A stretch of DNA of 64,000 nucleotides from DATLZU01 sp051293835 (lineage in GTDB: Bacteria; Nitrospirota; Nitrospiria; Nitrospirales; Nitrospiraceae): contig JBPKMA010000009.1 of the NCBI GenBank assembly GCA_051293835.1, positions 91,124-155,123 on the forward strand, read 5' to 3'. Positions 44,092-52,596 of this stretch are shown here, one piece after another. A program made the position numbers and the translations under genes. The notes under the pieces were generated by a model. It had not been told where the DNA came from. It did not search any database and saw only the letters and a program-made list of their open reading frames with translations. How positions within the stretch are numbered: the stretch's first letter is position 1; each line of letters starts with the position of its first letter.

Positions 44092-44688
44092 GTGGAGCAA
44101 GCGGGAGAGGCACGGGGCAGCAGACCGAACGTGAAAACCGTCTTTAGAGGACGGGTGCTCACGCTCAATCTGGAAACGGTGACCCTGCCCAACGGCGCGT
44201 CGGTCGAATTGGAACTGATCCGCCATCCCGGGGCTGCCGCGGTCGTCCCGCTGAAAGAGGACGGGACTGTGGTGCTTATTCGCCAGTTCCGCCACGCGGC
44301 AGGAGGGTTCATCTATGAGATTCCCGCCGGCAAACTGCAGCCGGGAGAGGATCCCCGTGACTGCGCCGCGCGCGAGCTGGAAGAAGAGATCGGCTATCGC
44401 GCCTTGTCGCTCGAACCGCTGGTCAGTATCTGGACCGCCCCGGGTTTCGCGGATGAGATCATCCACATCTATAAGGCCACGAGGCTTACTCCAGGCAGAC
44501 AGCAATTAGACCGCGACGAAGTGCTGGAAGTGGTGGAGATGCCACTCGGGCAGGCGATCGCGAAGATTCGAGATGGCACGATCCGGGATGGGAAAACGAT
44601 CGTCGGACTGCAGGCGGTGTATATGGACTCAGCAGATATGGGAGCCGGCCGCTCGAGGGGGCTTCTGCACCGCGAAGCCCCCCCTTGA
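44092..44688 (+). CDS. Nudix hydrolase, ADP-ribose pyrophosphatase type
   Basis: A 198-residue NUDIX protein. The Nudix box GKLQPGEDPRDCAARELEEEIGY fits GX5EX7REUXEEXGU with all catalytic Glu and Arg. VVLIRQFRHAAGG and FIYEIPA before it are typical of ADP-ribose pyrophosphatases (NudF type). The start is a GTG at 44092. A 15-bp GC hairpin overlaps its stop codon (44651-44690). Confidence 0.92.
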   Translation: MEQAGEARGSRPNVKTVFRGRVLTLNLETVTLPNGASVELELIRHPGAAAVVPLKEDGTVVLIRQFRHAAGGFIYEIPAGKLQPGEDPRDCAARELEEEIGYRALSLEPLVSIWTAPGFADEIIHIYKATRLTPGRQQLDRDEVLEVVEMPLGQAIAKIRDGTIRDGKTIVGLQAVYMDSADMGAGRSRGLLHREAPP

Positions 44689-44690
44689 GC
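44651..44690. repeat. GC-rich hairpin overlapping the Nudix stop codon
   Basis: GCTC and the following 11-base arm (44651-44665) pair with 44674-44690, giving about 15 bp with a two-base bulge and an eight-base loop. It lies at the convergent junction with the small minus-strand gene at 44717-44893. There is no T tract, so it may protect or pause transcripts rather than act as a classic terminator. Confidence 0.5.
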
Positions 44691-44716
44691 GAACCAGCCT
44701 CGCCGCACAGGTTCGA

Positions 44717-44893
44717 TTACTTACCCTTTTTCTCGTCCTTTTTCTCGCTCTTCTTCGTGTCGTCGGCGTAGATCTGCTCAATGAGCTTGCCGCCTTTCTT
44801 CTTCTCTTCCTTCTTCTCTTCGCCGGCGAAGGACGGAACCGTAAAGGCCGCCAGCATCGCGACCGCCAGGAAACCCATCAGAAAGCGCTTCAT
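44717..44893 (-). CDS. Small exported Lys/Glu-rich protein, 58 aa
   Basis: No family recognised. ATG 44893 has a near-perfect AAGGAGGTGA ribosome site. A signal peptide (LMGFLAVAMLAAFTVPSFAG) leads into a strongly charged mature peptide dominated by Lys and Glu (EEKKEEKKKGGK, KKSEKKDEKKGK). The strong signals suggest real, high expression. Its role may be charge shielding or metal/acid buffering in the periplasm; this is inference. Confidence 0.7.
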   Translation of the reverse strand: MKRFLMGFLAVAMLAAFTVPSFAGEEKKEEKKKGGKLIEQIYADDTKKSEKKDEKKGK

Positions 44894-44902
44894 TCGACTC
44901 AC

Positions 44903-45160
44903 CTCCTTTTAGTCTCAGCAGTCTACCTTCCGGAAGGCACTCCTAGCATGAGCAAGGCTAGTGCCGTAAGATGACCGACAGGGAAATCCTTGGAGGTCAA
45001 GGGGTTCGACGCGCAACAGGCTTGAGAGACGATGAACTGAACGTTTCCGACTGTGGCGGAATGGTGTGGAGAAGGCTAAATCGCCCCACGCCGCTCGTCA
45101 TACACGTGAACATGAGAGCACGCCGAATCAGGTGGATTTCGGACACAACACAAGAAAAGA
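44903..45160. other. Intergenic, no recognised gene
   Basis: These bases lie between the divergent small exported protein gene and the nested inverted repeat at 45161. Short open frames are present but none has family features or a ribosome site I trust. Promoter elements may lie here. Confidence 0.4.
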
Positions 45161-45260
45161 AAGAGGACAGGCCGGTTTTCGTCGCCTGCCTTGCGGGTAC
45201 CTAGGCTTGAGGCTGAGAACAACCGCGCAAGGGAAAGCGAGAAAAGCGATCTGTCCTCTT
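45161..45260. ncRNA. Candidate structured RNA with nested stems
   Basis: Three nested pairings close a 100-nt element: AAGAGGACAG (45161-45170) with CTGTCCTCTT (45251-45260), 10 bp; TTTTCGTCGC (45176-45185) with GCGAGAAAA (45237-45245), 9 bp plus bulge; CCTTGCG (45189-45195) with CGCAAGG (45226-45232), 7 bp. A 30-nt apical region remains. On the minus strand the outer stem is followed by TTTCTTTTCTTG, which could end transcription. No match to 4.5S RNA (GGAAG motif absent) or 6S RNA was seen. It may be an sRNA, a leader element, or a mobile inverted repeat. Confidence 0.4.
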
Positions 45261-45514
45261 GCCGTTCAGCCGATCAGCCGATGTCCCAGCTGGGTCCCCA
45301 ATATAACTCTTAACTCGTCGCGGTGCCCCCCATGGAGAGATGAGCAAACCTAGTGCCAGTCATGCCTGCGCAAAAATCATTGATAACTCAAATCATTAGA
45401 ACAGCTCTCCATGTTGGTCCCCGTCTGCTCTTTCCTACAGTCCTCTAGCGAATGAGCTCGACCGCAGGTACACTTGGCGTACCTGCTTGCTTGATCTCAG
45501 CTAAGGGTGAAGAC
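45261..45514. other. Intergenic, no recognised gene
   Basis: A stretch before the endonuclease V gene with a low-GC zone around 45350-45430. No convincing ORF or family motif; the nfi promoter may be in this region. Confidence 0.35.
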
Positions 45515-46216
45515 ATGCAGGTCAAACTGCTGCATGCATGGGATATTACGCCCAAGGAGGCTGTACAGATTCAACTCCAACTGCGCGGGCGGGTCAAGAC
45601 CACGGGGCGGGTGCCAACGCCCGCCTCCGTGGCCGGCGCGGATGTCGCATATGACAAGCGGTCCGATCGCCTATACGTCGCGGTCGTCGTGCTCTCCTTT
45701 CCCAGCTTCGAGCCCATAGAAACGGTGATTCTGCGGGATCGGGTCTCGTTTCCCTATATTCCGGGCCTGCTGTCATTCCGCGAGGCTCCGGCCTTACTCC
45801 GGGCATTCGAGCGGCTTGCGCATGAACCGGACATCATCTTCATCGACGGGCAAGGTGTGGCCCACCCGCGCGGATTGGGTCTTGCCTGCCACATTGGCCT
45901 GTCGCTGGAGAAGCCGGTGATCGGCTGTGCGAAATCGCTCCTGTTCGGCTCGTACATTGAACCCAAGCCGGCGCGTTCCTCCGTCTCGTACCTGCGCGAC
46001 GAGGCCGGCCGAATCGTCGGCGCGGCGGTCCGAACCAGAGACCGTGTTCGGCCGGTGTTCGTCTCCGTCGGGCATCACATCAGTCTGGGACAAGCCGTTC
46101 GCCTCACCCTGGCCTGCAGCAAGGGCTATCGGGTGCCGGAGCCGACGCGGCAGGCCGATCTCCTGGCAGAACGGGCGAAGCGGCGAGCTCAGCGGGACGA
46201 GCTCCTGATCCGATGA
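45515..46216 (+). CDS. nfi: Endonuclease V
   Basis: Cleaves DNA near hypoxanthine and other deaminated bases. The 233-residue protein has the conserved blocks RVPTPASVAGADVAY (with the catalytic Asp), YIPGLLSFREAP, IDGQGVAHPRGLGLACHIGL and GCAKSLLFG. ATG 45515 has an AAGGG-type ribosome site. It overlaps the next gene by four bases, which encodes a mismatch-specific glycosylase. Confidence 0.94.
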   Translation: MQVKLLHAWDITPKEAVQIQLQLRGRVKTTGRVPTPASVAGADVAYDKRSDRLYVAVVVLSFPSFEPIETVILRDRVSFPYIPGLLSFREAPALLRAFERLAHEPDIIFIDGQGVAHPRGLGLACHIGLSLEKPVIGCAKSLLFGSYIEPKPARSSVSYLRDEAGRIVGAAVRTRDRVRPVFVSVGHHISLGQAVRLTLACSKGYRVPEPTRQADLLAERAKRRAQRDELLIR

Positions 46217-46935
46217 ATGCCAGGAAGCGGAGATCAAACACGTTGCCGGACCATATCGAACCCGGGGTCCGTGTCTTGTTCGTCGGCATCAATCCTGGGG
46301 TGCGATCGGCCGCGGTCGGTCACCACTTCGCCGGCTATTCCAATCGCTTCTGGAAATTGCTCTACGAATCGCGGCTGGTGCCTGAACCGGTCACCTACCA
46401 ACACGACGAACGGCTTCCGGATTGGGGGATCGGCCTGACCAATCTTATCGCCAGACCTAGCCATGGCATCGATGCGCTGAAACCGCGCGAATACGTCGCC
46501 GGGCGCAAGGCGCTCTTGGCAAAGATTCGGCGATACCGGCCTTCGGTGGTCGCGCTCCTCGGCATCACACTCTCCAGATTCCTGTTCCTGGAACGCTCTC
46601 GTTCCCTTCCTTCAGAGCGGGCGCGGGGGACTCACCCGCGGGTTGGCTGGCAGCCGGATCGCCTCGCCGGCGCTCGGGTATTCGTTCTACCCAATCCGAG
46701 CGGCCGCAACGCCCATTACTCCTACCGGCGGATGCTCGCGTTGTTTGGCGAATTGAGGGCGGCGCTTGCGGACCAACCGGTCGCCGCTCGTGGAAACGTT
46801 CCTCGTGCGGGTGGTAAAAAGAAACACGGAGTCCGAACATGCCGGGGCATGAAGGCCGATCGCATGTCGCTAAAACCGATCACCGGACACGGCTTGGGGA
46901 GCCGAAATTCGATCCGCTTGCATCACATTCGATAA
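46213..46935 (+). CDS. mug: Mismatch-specific uracil-DNA glycosylase (Mug)
   Basis: A Mug/TDG-type glycosylase that removes U or thymine opposite G. The 240-residue protein has FVGINPGVRSAAVGHHFAGYSNRFW, GIGLTNLI, the C-terminal LPNPSGRNAHYS and a basic tail. It has about 50 residues after the usual end, which may be a real extension or a frame-shifted tail. Its start overlaps the endonuclease V stop, making a deamination-repair pair. Confidence 0.93.
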   Translation: MNARKRRSNTLPDHIEPGVRVLFVGINPGVRSAAVGHHFAGYSNRFWKLLYESRLVPEPVTYQHDERLPDWGIGLTNLIARPSHGIDALKPREYVAGRKALLAKIRRYRPSVVALLGITLSRFLFLERSRSLPSERARGTHPRVGWQPDRLAGARVFVLPNPSGRNAHYSYRRMLALFGELRAALADQPVAARGNVPRAGGKKKHGVRTCRGMKADRMSLKPITGHGLGSRNSIRLHHIR

Positions 46936-46981
46936 GCAGGCAACAGCGAGTAGACCGAGCGAAGCGTGGGGAGGGCAAGCC

Positions 46982-47479
46982 ATGACCATGAATAGAACAG
47001 CGTGGAGGGGACATGAGAATGTTGCAATGACGCTCGTCGGGCTGGCGATCGTAATCGGCGCGGGGTGTGTGAGCAGCGGCACGTACGAAGCGGCCAGAAG
47101 GGAGGCAGAGATCGCGCAGCGGGAGCTGCAACAGCAACGGTTCAAGCTGCAGGCCACCGAAAAGATGCAAGCGGACCGCAAGAAGGAGATGGATGAGTGG
47201 GTGAGCAAACTCGGTGCCGTGGTCGAGAAACTCGAGGAAATGACCAAGAACTGGAGCGAATTGCAGGAAGAACTCACCCGGCTCAAGATTGCTCGAGAGT
47301 TGGAACGTCAACGGGGACAGGGCAAGGAAGGTACAATCAGCATCGTCGTCGAACACACTCCGACCGTTTCCTCACCGAGCGCTGACCCGTCAGCCCAGCT
47401 CCAAACAGAACCGGGGGGATCCAGGGAACAAGCCAGAGACCTGCTTCGCCAGTTGCAACACTACTTGGAGCAACAGTGA
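46982..47479 (+). CDS. Coiled-coil lipoprotein, hypothetical
   Basis: A 165-residue protein with a signal and lipobox VIGAGC (Cys near residue 29) followed by a long helical coiled coil rich in Ala, Glu, Gln and Lys (residues 35-105), a Ser/Pro-rich linker and a final helix. It resembles periplasmic coiled-coil lipoproteins without a named family. ATG 46982 has a GGAGG site. A decayed TPR gene follows. Confidence 0.65.
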   Translation: MTMNRTAWRGHENVAMTLVGLAIVIGAGCVSSGTYEAARREAEIAQRELQQQRFKLQATEKMQADRKKEMDEWVSKLGAVVEKLEEMTKNWSELQEELTRLKIARELERQRGQGKEGTISIVVEHTPTVSSPSADPSAQLQTEPGGSREQARDLLRQLQHYLEQQ

Positions 47480-47499
47480 GCAGATATGGCACTGGTGCC

Positions 47500-47860
47500 G
47501 ACCGGTGTTCGGGTTCCGGCGCATGATGAAAGAGTTGGACCGGCCCCTGGAACTCGCCCCGGATCATCTCGATGCACTCTCTGCCAAGGTACCTTCCTTG
47601 TCAGACTTCCGGCCCTGCTCGGGGGCGATGTCGAAAAGGGCGAAGACCGGCCTCGCGGGTCATTCAGCGAGAGCCCCAGGCGGTGAACGCTCGCCTGAGT
47701 CTGCCAAAAGTTCTTGTGCGTGGGGCCGTCACGATGAGGTGATGAGCCAGCCTTACAAGCGCTCGAATTGGCCCAAGCTCACCAGCGCACGGACTTTTTC
47801 CCGGGAGCCCGAGCCTTTGTCTCGCAAGTGCGCGCTAAAGCCGGAGGGGCGCACTGAGCA
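47500..47860 (+). pseudogene. Tetratricopeptide-type protein, decayed
   Basis: TPR-like motifs occur in three frames in proper order: MMKELDRPLELAPDHLDAL, then GTFLVRLPALLGGDVEKGE, and then LALELAQAHQRT-type and FVSQVRAKAGGA segments. Together they match the C-terminal end of a TPR protein. Multiple indels break it, and the stretch 47480-48003 contains no intact gene. Only the C-terminal half seems to be present. Confidence 0.55.
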
Positions 47861-48003
47861 ACCCTCCCCGACGGCGGGGACTTCCGTCCCATGACCGGTG
47901 CCGGAGAGCGGCGCGTGCGGTTCCTATAGCAATATGGGCTTGCTTAGGCCCTGCCCGGCATGGTCAAATGGCGGATGACTCATCCGAGACTGGAAGAGCG
48001 ATC

Positions 48004-48717
48004 ATGCCCACCGTGCAGGTACCGCAGCGATCCGTAGACAGATTGATGACGGAGCTCGTTCACCATCCGGTGAATGATCATCCTTTCTTTCGGCGGTTCA
48101 GGGATGAGCGTCTGAGCCACGAGCAACTGCTGCGGTGGTTCCGCCAGTACCATTACTTTTGCAAACGATTTGTGAAGTCCCTGGAAGGGTTGCTCTATGC
48201 GACGCCGATCGACGAGCTGGCAATGCGGGTGGAGCTGGTTAAGACGCTGTATTCCGAGTTGGGTTCCGGTTCGACCGAGCACGCGCATGTGCGGCGACTT
48301 GAGCGGTTCGGTGAAGCATTGGGCATACGGCCGTCCGATCTCCGCGGCACGGAACCGCTTCCGGAAGTTGCGGCGTATCTCCGGCTCCTCGATCATCTGT
48401 TTACAGGGCCTGACTATCTGGCGGCCCTGGGGGCCGAATTGGCGGTGGAAACGACGGCCGCATCGGAGTTCCGCTATTTTTACCCTGGTCTGCAACAGTA
48501 TCCACAATTCACGGCCGACGACCTCGCATTTTTCGAATTACACGTGACGGAGGAGCAGAACCACAGCGACTGGCTCCTGGCCGCCGTGCACAGGACCGCG
48601 ACGACTATGGAAGCTGTAGCCCGCGTTGCCGCTGGCGCTCGATCAACCGTCGAGGCCTGGGAAACGTTTTGGAAGGGCATGTACCGGGAAGTGTTCCAAG
48701 AGCCTTGTCCGGCGTAG
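48004..48717 (+). CDS. Haem-oxygenase-like diiron protein (TenA/CADD-like)
   Basis: A 237-residue all-helical protein of the haem-oxygenase-like fold. Candidate metal ligands are the Glu and His residues in YSELGSGSTEHAHVRR, Glu in ELAVETTAASEF, and the Glu/His residues in FFELHVTEEQNHSDW. This pattern is seen in haem-oxygenase-like diiron oxidases such as CADD and UndA relatives, which use two irons and O2, and in TenA relatives. The substrate is unknown. ATG 48004 has a GGAAGAG site; 47968 is an alternative. Confidence 0.75.
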   Translation: MPTVQVPQRSVDRLMTELVHHPVNDHPFFRRFRDERLSHEQLLRWFRQYHYFCKRFVKSLEGLLYATPIDELAMRVELVKTLYSELGSGSTEHAHVRRLERFGEALGIRPSDLRGTEPLPEVAAYLRLLDHLFTGPDYLAALGAELAVETTAASEFRYFYPGLQQYPQFTADDLAFFELHVTEEQNHSDWLLAAVHRTATTMEAVARVAAGARSTVEAWETFWKGMYREVFQEPCPA

Positions 48718-48799
48718 CCTGCCGCATGAGAAAGACCGTGCAGGGTAAATGGCCGGAAAGCTCTGCGTCTGTGACGAGCTTGACACCGAGGACTGCCGT

Positions 48800-49573
48800 A
48801 TGTTCAGCCGACACGCCGTTGGACAACCGTTTGTGCTCGTGAGTGCACTGTGCTCCGCCCTGCTGCTTGGCGGCGCCGAGACAGCCCGGGACGCTCAGGC
48901 GAGCAGCCAAGACAATCAGAAGACCGTGGTCGACCGGCTGTTCGAGGCGATTCTTGGTCAAGGCTTCGTCAGCACGCTGACCCCGCTGGAAGAGATCAAG
49001 AAACGGGCGGAACTGCTGGTGTCGGGCGAGTATGGTCTGACGATCGACGTGGGGCTGAAGGCCACCCCAGCCGTGCGCGACGCGCTAGAGGCGGCGGCCC
49101 GCGACTTGGGTGGGCAAAGCATGGATGCGACGCTGGAGCTCGACATCGGGCTGATTTCGTTGCAGGCGCGCGCCGTGCGGATCAGCAACGACCCGAAGGT
49201 GCTGGAATATTTCCAGCGGCGGGTCGGCTCCTTAGTCTTCACGGTCGAACTCGGGTTGCAAAACGGAGAGGTCTATGCCTGTTCCACGAGCGATCCGTGG
49301 CGGCTGCCGATCACCACCGTCGGCCAAATCTACATCCTCGGCGGAAAAGCCCAGATCGCGATGTTGGGCCTTTCGCCCGCCTTCGACCGGAAGGACTACG
49401 GATTCGTCGCCGTGCGCAACAGTCCCATCACGTTTAAGTATCGCGCGGTCCTCCCGGAGAATGATTTCAAACAACTAATAAAGCTGGAAGGCAAAGTGAC
49501 CGAAGGCAGAGCCCCTGTACGCGAAGGGGAATGCCTGAAGGTCGGGAAGACCGCCGCCCGATCGGATTCTTGA
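48800..49573 (+). CDS. Hypothetical exported protein, 257 aa
   Basis: No family recognised. ATG 48800 has a GAGG site. A signal peptide (QPFVLVSALCSALLLGGAETARDAQA) leads to a protein rich in helices and strands, with acidic and basic clusters. The central AVRISNDPKVLEYFQRRVGSLVFTVE resembles a small beta domain. No catalytic motif is visible. It precedes a convergent secreted gene. Confidence 0.6.
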   Translation: MFSRHAVGQPFVLVSALCSALLLGGAETARDAQASSQDNQKTVVDRLFEAILGQGFVSTLTPLEEIKKRAELLVSGEYGLTIDVGLKATPAVRDALEAAARDLGGQSMDATLELDIGLISLQARAVRISNDPKVLEYFQRRVGSLVFTVELGLQNGEVYACSTSDPWRLPITTVGQIYILGGKAQIAMLGLSPAFDRKDYGFVAVRNSPITFKYRAVLPENDFKQLIKLEGKVTEGRAPVREGECLKVGKTAARSDS

Positions 49574-49613
49574 CGTCGTGCGCCATACGGCGCGCGGGAG
49601 CTCCCGCCTCCTC

Positions 49614-50633
49614 TCAAGGACACTCGCTGCTGCGTTCAAGGGCCACCGGCTCGCCGTTCAACCGCGCGTCCTCTCCGTCGAACTGGATCAGGTAGCGCCT
49701 CGGGAGATCGTTAGTTGCTGTGAGGACCAGTACGGCCTGCCAATCCTGCACGTCGATGCGCCAAATGCCGGTGTCCTGCTCGCCCCCTTCGCCCGGGTCG
49801 GGTGTGACCAACTCCAGCCGACGCTCGCGCAGAAATCGAACGTAATAGCGACCATCCTGGCAGAGGTGCCAGCTCTGCGCGATATAGGCGTCGGCACCTC
49901 CGGTCGGGAGCCTCCGTGTCAGCATCATGCCGGAAAGGCGGCCGTACCAGTCCTTCAGCGCCTTGGCCACGTCCTGGCTGATGAACTCTGTTGAGCCGGC
50001 AAGGTGGTCGAGTAGATACTCGAAGTAGCGCGCCTCTTCCTTCGGTCCCGCCACCTGATACACAATCGCGTTGCGGGCCGGTCCCAGCACGGCGACGGCG
50101 CGCCCGACGTACTCGCCGCTTCCGTAGACCGCTGTAAGCCGAGTGCCGTTCACGTTCACCGATCCGACCGGATGCAGGACTAGCCCGACGTCGAACATCT
50201 GGGGCTCGCCGAGGTGAGCCACCAATTCATCCGGGGTCACGTCGTTTAGGATATGAACGATTCCCAGCCCGGCCTTGGTTGCGGAGTCCAGGAACACCAC
50301 GGTTCCGGCGGGCAGAGTGGCCCGCCAGTCCGGCGGAACGACAAACGAAACGCCTGCGAATTGAGATCGGACGCGGGTTCCGCCCCGGTAGTGCTGGCCG
50401 ATCCGGAGGTCTTCAACCACGGGCTCCCGGAACCCCGCCGCCTCGCGAGCCGTGGCAGGAGAAGCCGTGTGGCTGGGCGAAATCCCGATCAAGGGAAGGA
50501 AGCCGGACAGCAGGAATGCCGCCAACGCAATGTTCACGCGCAGGGTGGGAATGCGAGACAGGGACAGTATCGCACAGAGCGCTCCGGGGCGATAGAACGC
50601 TGGGCCTGTGTTGTGCAGTGTCCTGTGGATCAC
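49614..50633 (-). CDS. Secreted protein, paralogue A of the pair flanking the salvage block
   Basis: A 339-residue exported protein. The region GGTRVRSQFAGVSFVVPPDWRATLPAGTVVF, then GLGIVHILNDVTPDEL, is close to GGTRIRIGTAGVSFVIPRDWSGGLP of the gene at 53486-54130. GRAVAVLGPARNAIVY and the following helix also align. The fold is not known. It ends with an extra C-terminal beta-rich domain with two Cys that the paralogue lacks. Confidence 0.65.
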   Translation of the reverse strand: MIHRTLHNTGPAFYRPGALCAILSLSRIPTLRVNIALAAFLLSGFLPLIGISPSHTASPATAREAAGFREPVVEDLRIGQHYRGGTRVRSQFAGVSFVVPPDWRATLPAGTVVFLDSATKAGLGIVHILNDVTPDELVAHLGEPQMFDVGLVLHPVGSVNVNGTRLTAVYGSGEYVGRAVAVLGPARNAIVYQVAGPKEEARYFEYLLDHLAGSTEFISQDVAKALKDWYGRLSGMMLTRRLPTGGADAYIAQSWHLCQDGRYYVRFLRERRLELVTPDPGEGGEQDTGIWRIDVQDWQAVLVLTATNDLPRRYLIQFDGEDARLNGEPVALERSSECP

Positions 50634-50693
50634 ATCCGACCGATGTTCATGCGGTTAGGAAAGCGCTTTGTCGAGCTCGACGCAAGCCGTCGG

Positions 50694-51608
50694 TTACGTC
50701 CCCGGGATTGAGGTGCGGCAAAGTTCGTCGATATCACGCCGCGAAGGAAGAGCATCCTGGGCGCCACGCCGGGTGGCAGTCAGCGCGCCGGCGGCGTTGG
50801 CGAAGACGATCGCTTCGTTCAGAGGGCGTCCTTCGGCCAAGGCGCAGGCCAACGCGCCGTTGAACGCGTCGCCGGCTCCGGTCGAATCTATTGCTTCCAC
50901 CCGAAAGGCGGGAAACGCCTGATTGACCTTTGCATCCCTCAACCATGCACCGCGTGAGCCGAGCGTGACAATGACGCGCCGCGCGCCGCGCGCCAATAGA
51001 ATTTGCGCCGCCTCAGCCGGATCGTCCTGGCCGGTCAACGCTCGGGCTTCTCCTTCGTTCGGAGTCAACACGTCCACCAACTTGAGCACATCCGACGAAA
51101 GGGGAACGGCCGGTGCGGGATTGAGAATCGTCATGAGGCGGTGACGTTTGGCCAATGTCAGCGCTGCCGTCACGACGGGTAACGGCAATTCGAGCTGAAC
51201 CAGCAGCGCGCGGCCGCCCGCTATGAGCGTGGAGGCCCGATCGACCTCCTCGACCGTCAGCCTCCAGTTGCTGCCGGGCGCGACGGCGATCTGGTTCATG
51301 CCCGAGCGATCGACCATGATCAGCGCCACGCCGGTCGGGGTTTCGGCATCGCGTAGCAGCCCGGCACCAGGAATGCCCATCCTGGCCAGGTGACGCTCCA
51401 GCAACCTGCCGTTGACATCGGTCCCCAGTTTAGTGAGAAAGAACACGTCTGCGCCCGCTCTCCCGGCAGCGATGGCCTGGTTTGCCCCCTTCCCGCCGAC
51501 GGATTGGTAAAACTCCCGTCCCAGGACTGTTTCTCCGGCCGCAGGCAGACGGTCGACCGCGACCGTATAATCCACGTTGGTGGAGCCGATGACGATCACC
51601 TTCGGCAT
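50694..51608 (-). CDS. rbsK: Ribokinase
   Basis: A PfkB-type kinase of 304 residues that phosphorylates ribose at O5. It has the start IGSTNVDYTVAVDRLPAAGET, GGKGANQAIAAGRAGAD, the C-terminal motif DSTGAGDAFNGALACALAEG and LTPNEGEA. It overlaps the nucleoside hydrolase gene by 13 bases, forming a ribonucleoside-to-ribose 5-phosphate route. Confidence 0.93.
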   Translation of the reverse strand: MPKVIVIGSTNVDYTVAVDRLPAAGETVLGREFYQSVGGKGANQAIAAGRAGADVFFLTKLGTDVNGRLLERHLARMGIPGAGLLRDAETPTGVALIMVDRSGMNQIAVAPGSNWRLTVEEVDRASTLIAGGRALLVQLELPLPVVTAALTLAKRHRLMTILNPAPAVPLSSDVLKLVDVLTPNEGEARALTGQDDPAEAAQILLARGARRVIVTLGSRGAWLRDAKVNQAFPAFRVEAIDSTGAGDAFNGALACALAEGRPLNEAIVFANAAGALTATRRGAQDALPSRRDIDELCRTSIPGT

Positions 51609-52561
51609 AATCGGGTCTGAAAGAGGGTCAGGAAGCGCGCAGCGTCCACGTCCATCGCCACCTGCACTGTGGGCGGGAATGCCCGGTCCACCGAAGTCCT
51701 TCCCCGCGCCGCCCGATCCTCGGTTTCCACCGTGACGCGCAGCGGCACCCGTTTCACCAGGCTCGGATCGATGGCCACGCCGACTGCGAGCGGATCATGC
51801 AGGTAAAAGGCTCCCCGACCCTCGGTTCGCTGGGCGAATGCCACCGCGGGCCCTGTGGCGTCACCGAGGAATCGGCAGACCGGGTCCGTCGCATGCGCGG
51901 TCAGCTTCGCAATGGCCTCTCGGGACAATGAGACCCGCGTCGTGACGTCCAGCGGAACCAAGGTGAGAGGGAGGCCGGATCGGAGCACGCGGTCCGCCGC
52001 ATGCGGATCAACGTAGAAATTGTATTCAGCGGCCGGCGTGACGTTGCCGGGAACGCCCAGCGCGCCACCCATGCAGATCACCGAGCGGAACGCGCGCACC
52101 AACGCAGGCTCTGCCTCAAGCGCGTGTGCGAGATTGGTGAGCGGGCCGAGCGTGATGAGCGTCACTTCGCCCGGAGCGTGACGCAGACACTCTCTCCAGG
52201 CTGTCAACGCGTTGGGAAGCGAGCGCGGGGTTCCGGCATCGACATATCGGCGCGTGCCGTCTGGATTGCGAATCCGATCCAGTTCTCCTAGGCCGTCGGC
52301 TCCGTGGACATGGGTGGCGGGTTCCAGCGGTTGCCGGAGCGGCTGAGCAGCTCCCTGTCCGATGAACAGGCCGGATGGAAACGGGACCAGCTCTAGCACC
52401 CGGAACAGATTTTTGGTCGCTTGCTCGACCCACACGTTCCCACACACAGTGGTGATTCCGATCACCTCCAGTTCAGGTGAGCGCAGGGCGAGCAGGATGG
52501 CTAGGGCGTCGTCGACGCCCGGGTCAGTGTCGATGATCACGCGGTGGGTATTGGCCGGCAT
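51596..52561 (-). CDS. Inosine/uridine-preferring nucleoside hydrolase
   Basis: A 321-residue calcium-dependent nucleoside hydrolase. It begins IDTDPGVDDALAILLAL (the metal-binding DxDxxxDD cluster) and has VCGNVWVEQATKN, TLGPLTNLAHAL, CMGGALGVPGNVTPAAEYNFYVDPHAA and the C-terminal DPLAVGVAI. It frees ribose from purine or pyrimidine ribosides; ribokinase encoded next would phosphorylate it. Confidence 0.93.
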   Translation of the reverse strand: MPANTHRVIIDTDPGVDDALAILLALRSPELEVIGITTVCGNVWVEQATKNLFRVLELVPFPSGLFIGQGAAQPLRQPLEPATHVHGADGLGELDRIRNPDGTRRYVDAGTPRSLPNALTAWRECLRHAPGEVTLITLGPLTNLAHALEAEPALVRAFRSVICMGGALGVPGNVTPAAEYNFYVDPHAADRVLRSGLPLTLVPLDVTTRVSLSREAIAKLTAHATDPVCRFLGDATGPAVAFAQRTEGRGAFYLHDPLAVGVAIDPSLVKRVPLRVTVETEDRAARGRTSVDRAFPPTVQVAMDVDAARFLTLFQTRLCRR

Positions 52562-52596
52562 GTCTCCCCAACCTCCTCAAGCATCGCCCTCGCGTT

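Noticed and set aside
45161..45260. 4.5S (SRP) or 6S RNA
   Set aside because: The GGAAG apical motif of SRP RNA is absent and the 6S-type large central bubble between two long stems is not evident.
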